The position numbers and the translations under genes are program-made. The notes beneath the pieces are model-generated. The model searched no databases. It was not told where the DNA came from and worked only from the letters and a program-made list of their open reading frames with translations. This document shows positions 40,100-41,513 of a DNA stretch of 41,513 nt, one piece after another; position 1 is the stretch's first letter; each line of letters starts with the position of its first letter. This DNA comes from Thamnocephalis sphaerospora (Eukaryota > Zoopagomycota > Zoopagomycetes > Zoopagales > Sigmoideomycetaceae): assembly GCA_003614735.1 (NCBI GenBank), contig KZ992495.1:1-41513 (forward strand). The letters are read 5' to 3'.

Positions 40100-41513
40100 A
40101 TGAGCCAGATCCCCAGGCGCAAGCCCGCTGCCAGCACCGTGTCGGGCATGGGCAACCGATACAACGAGGATGCACAGTCGACGCTGAGCGCACAGAGCAT
40201 GCCGCAGAATCTGGAGAGCGCGCGCAATCGGCAGACACGGCGCGACGAGGTAAATCGCTGCTGTGGGTGTGCCGGACAAAACATCGTTTACTCATGTGCG
40301 CATATAGACGATCCGGAAGCGCTTTCAGTCGGAGCTGATGAAGAAAAGCAGCAGCCGTGGTGCCTCGCGCGAGATGCCGTCGGCGATTCCACACCATCTG
40401 CGCGTGCCGGGAACTGTGGGCGCACTGCGTCCGACACAGGCGCTTACCGTGCGCGAAGCCATGACCGTTATCGAGGCGGCCCAGCTGATGGCGGCCAAGC
40501 GCGCCGACTGCGTGCTGGTGGTGGACAGCCACGAGCATCTGGCCGGTATCTTCACTGCCAAGGATCTGGCCTTTCGCGTGGTAGCCGAGAACCAGGACGC
40601 GCGCAACACGCTAGTGCGCGACATCATGACGCGTAATCCGTTCTGCGTTACTATCGATACACCGGCCACCGAGGCGCTGACCACCATGGTCAAGCGCCAC
40701 TTTCGCCATCTGCCCGTCTGCAACGACGAGGGCGATGTGGTCGGCCTGCTAGACATTACACGCTGCATGTACGAGGCGCTGGAGAAGATGGAGCGCGCCT
40801 ACAACAGCAGCCGCAAGCTGTACGAGGCTGTCGAGGGCGTGGAGCGTGAGTGGTCGGCGGTGCAGCCGGCAGCGATGATGCAGTTTGTCGAGGCTCTGCG
40901 CGACAAAATGTCCTGCCCGAATCTGGCGTCGGTGCTCAACGAGAGCACGCGGCCTGTCGAGATTGGCGTGCGCAGCAACGTGCGCGAGGCAGCTCAGCTG
41001 ATGAAGACCTATGGCACCACCGCCGTACTTACCACCGAGGGCGGCCAGATTGCCGGTATCTTCACCAGCAAGGACGTGGTTCTACGCGTTATTGCTGCCG
41101 GCCTGAACCCGGACAATTGCAGCCTGGTGCGTGTGATGACGCCGCATCCGGACGTGGCGCCATCGGATATGACTCTGCTGGGCGCACTGCGCAAAATGCA
41201 CGGTACGTGTACATTACATCACTGCTGATGATGAGATGCTTGCGGCACCTGCTGCACATCGATTAGCTAACGTGTGACCATTGGCTAGATGGCCGTTATC
41301 TCAACCTGCCGGTTATGGACAATGGCGAGGTGCTTGGTATGGTGGACGTGCTCAAGCTCACCTACCACACGCTTGAGCAGGTACGTCCGCTCACTGCGAC
41401 TGATCCTACCGTGCGCTACTAACTCGTACTTTTAATGTGTGCGCATTCAGATCAACACGATTGAAGGCACGGACGATAGTGAAGGCCCCGTCTGGTCGCG
41501 CTTCTTCAGCATT
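40100..41513 (+). CDS. CBS-domain protein (fungal CBS-PB1 type), truncated by window end
   Basis: Exons seen are 40100-40249, 40308-41202, 41289-41380 and 41451 to the window end; 400 residues are present and the gene continues. The introns are GT-AG, and the third has a CTACTAAC branch site. The basic N-terminus ends RRDE, joined to TIRKRFQSELMKK. Four CBS domains follow as two tandem pairs: about 97-150, 155-207, 265-318 and 325-380. Each has the typical AGIFTAKD / AGIFTSKD or VVGLLD strand-loop. CBS pairs bind adenosyl ligands such as AMP or ATP and act as energy sensors. The fungal relatives with this layout (for example fission yeast Mug70) have a PB1 domain at the C-terminus, which would lie beyond the window; that part is predicted, not seen. 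Confidence 0.9.

Overview
This is nuclear DNA from an intron-rich, compact eukaryote, most likely a fungus. The support is an Ecm33/Sps2-type GPI cell-wall protein, a Pom33/Per33 (TMEM33) nuclear-pore membrane protein, a CBS-domain protein of the fungal CBS-PB1 type, an alpha-arrestin with a PPxY tail and a glycogen branching enzyme with a fungal-like sequence. Introns are short (55-98 nt), mostly GT-AG, with clear CTRAY/TACTAAC-like branch sites. Coding DNA is GC-rich. Two secreted trypsin-like proteases would fit an early-diverging, animal- or fungus-associated lineage (zoopagomycotan-like), but that placement is only an inference.

Layout: 1-5.0 kb holds two trypsin-family proteases on the minus strand (731-1852; 3812-4974, one intron). 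7.2-8.5 kb (+) is an Ecm33-like cell-wall protein, convergent with a 12-exon minus-strand gene (8690-11295) that fuses a PPPDE/DeSI cysteine peptidase, a thioredoxin domain and a PUL domain. After a 2.2 kb gene-free stretch come an orphan type I membrane protein (13538-14834, +), a class I/II PLP aminotransferase (15364-17382, +) and, convergent to it, an alpha-arrestin (17496-18989, -). From 20.3 to 23.4 kb there are two diverged, orphan secreted paralogues on the minus strand, one unusually AT-rich. Then come Pom33/TMEM33-like (24164-25299, -) and Vps4 (25800-27706, -). Vps4 shares a 369-bp divergent promoter with a RanBP2-zinc-finger SR protein (28076-29024, +). 29951-33799 (+) is a large single-exon class 3 (diacylglycerol) lipase, convergent with a WrbA-like quinone reductase (34030-34689, -). 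A Pro/His-rich secreted orphan follows (35109-36012, +), then a 13-exon glycogen branching enzyme (36521-39401, +) and a CBS-domain protein cut by the window end (40100-41513, +).

The genes do not form one pathway or cluster. They are mostly housekeeping genes (membrane remodelling, ubiquitin/SUMO-related turnover, glycogen synthesis, splicing) with secreted and cell-wall genes between them. Exon structures were rebuilt by hand from splice signals, reading phase and family conservation, and every spliced model keeps one open frame. The most notable observations are three well-supported GC-AG introns, micro-exons of 10 and 8 nt that each encode conserved residues, the three-domain PPPDE-thioredoxin-PUL protein, and the orphan secreted paralogue pair. 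I found no CRISPR array, transposon, tRNA or rRNA.
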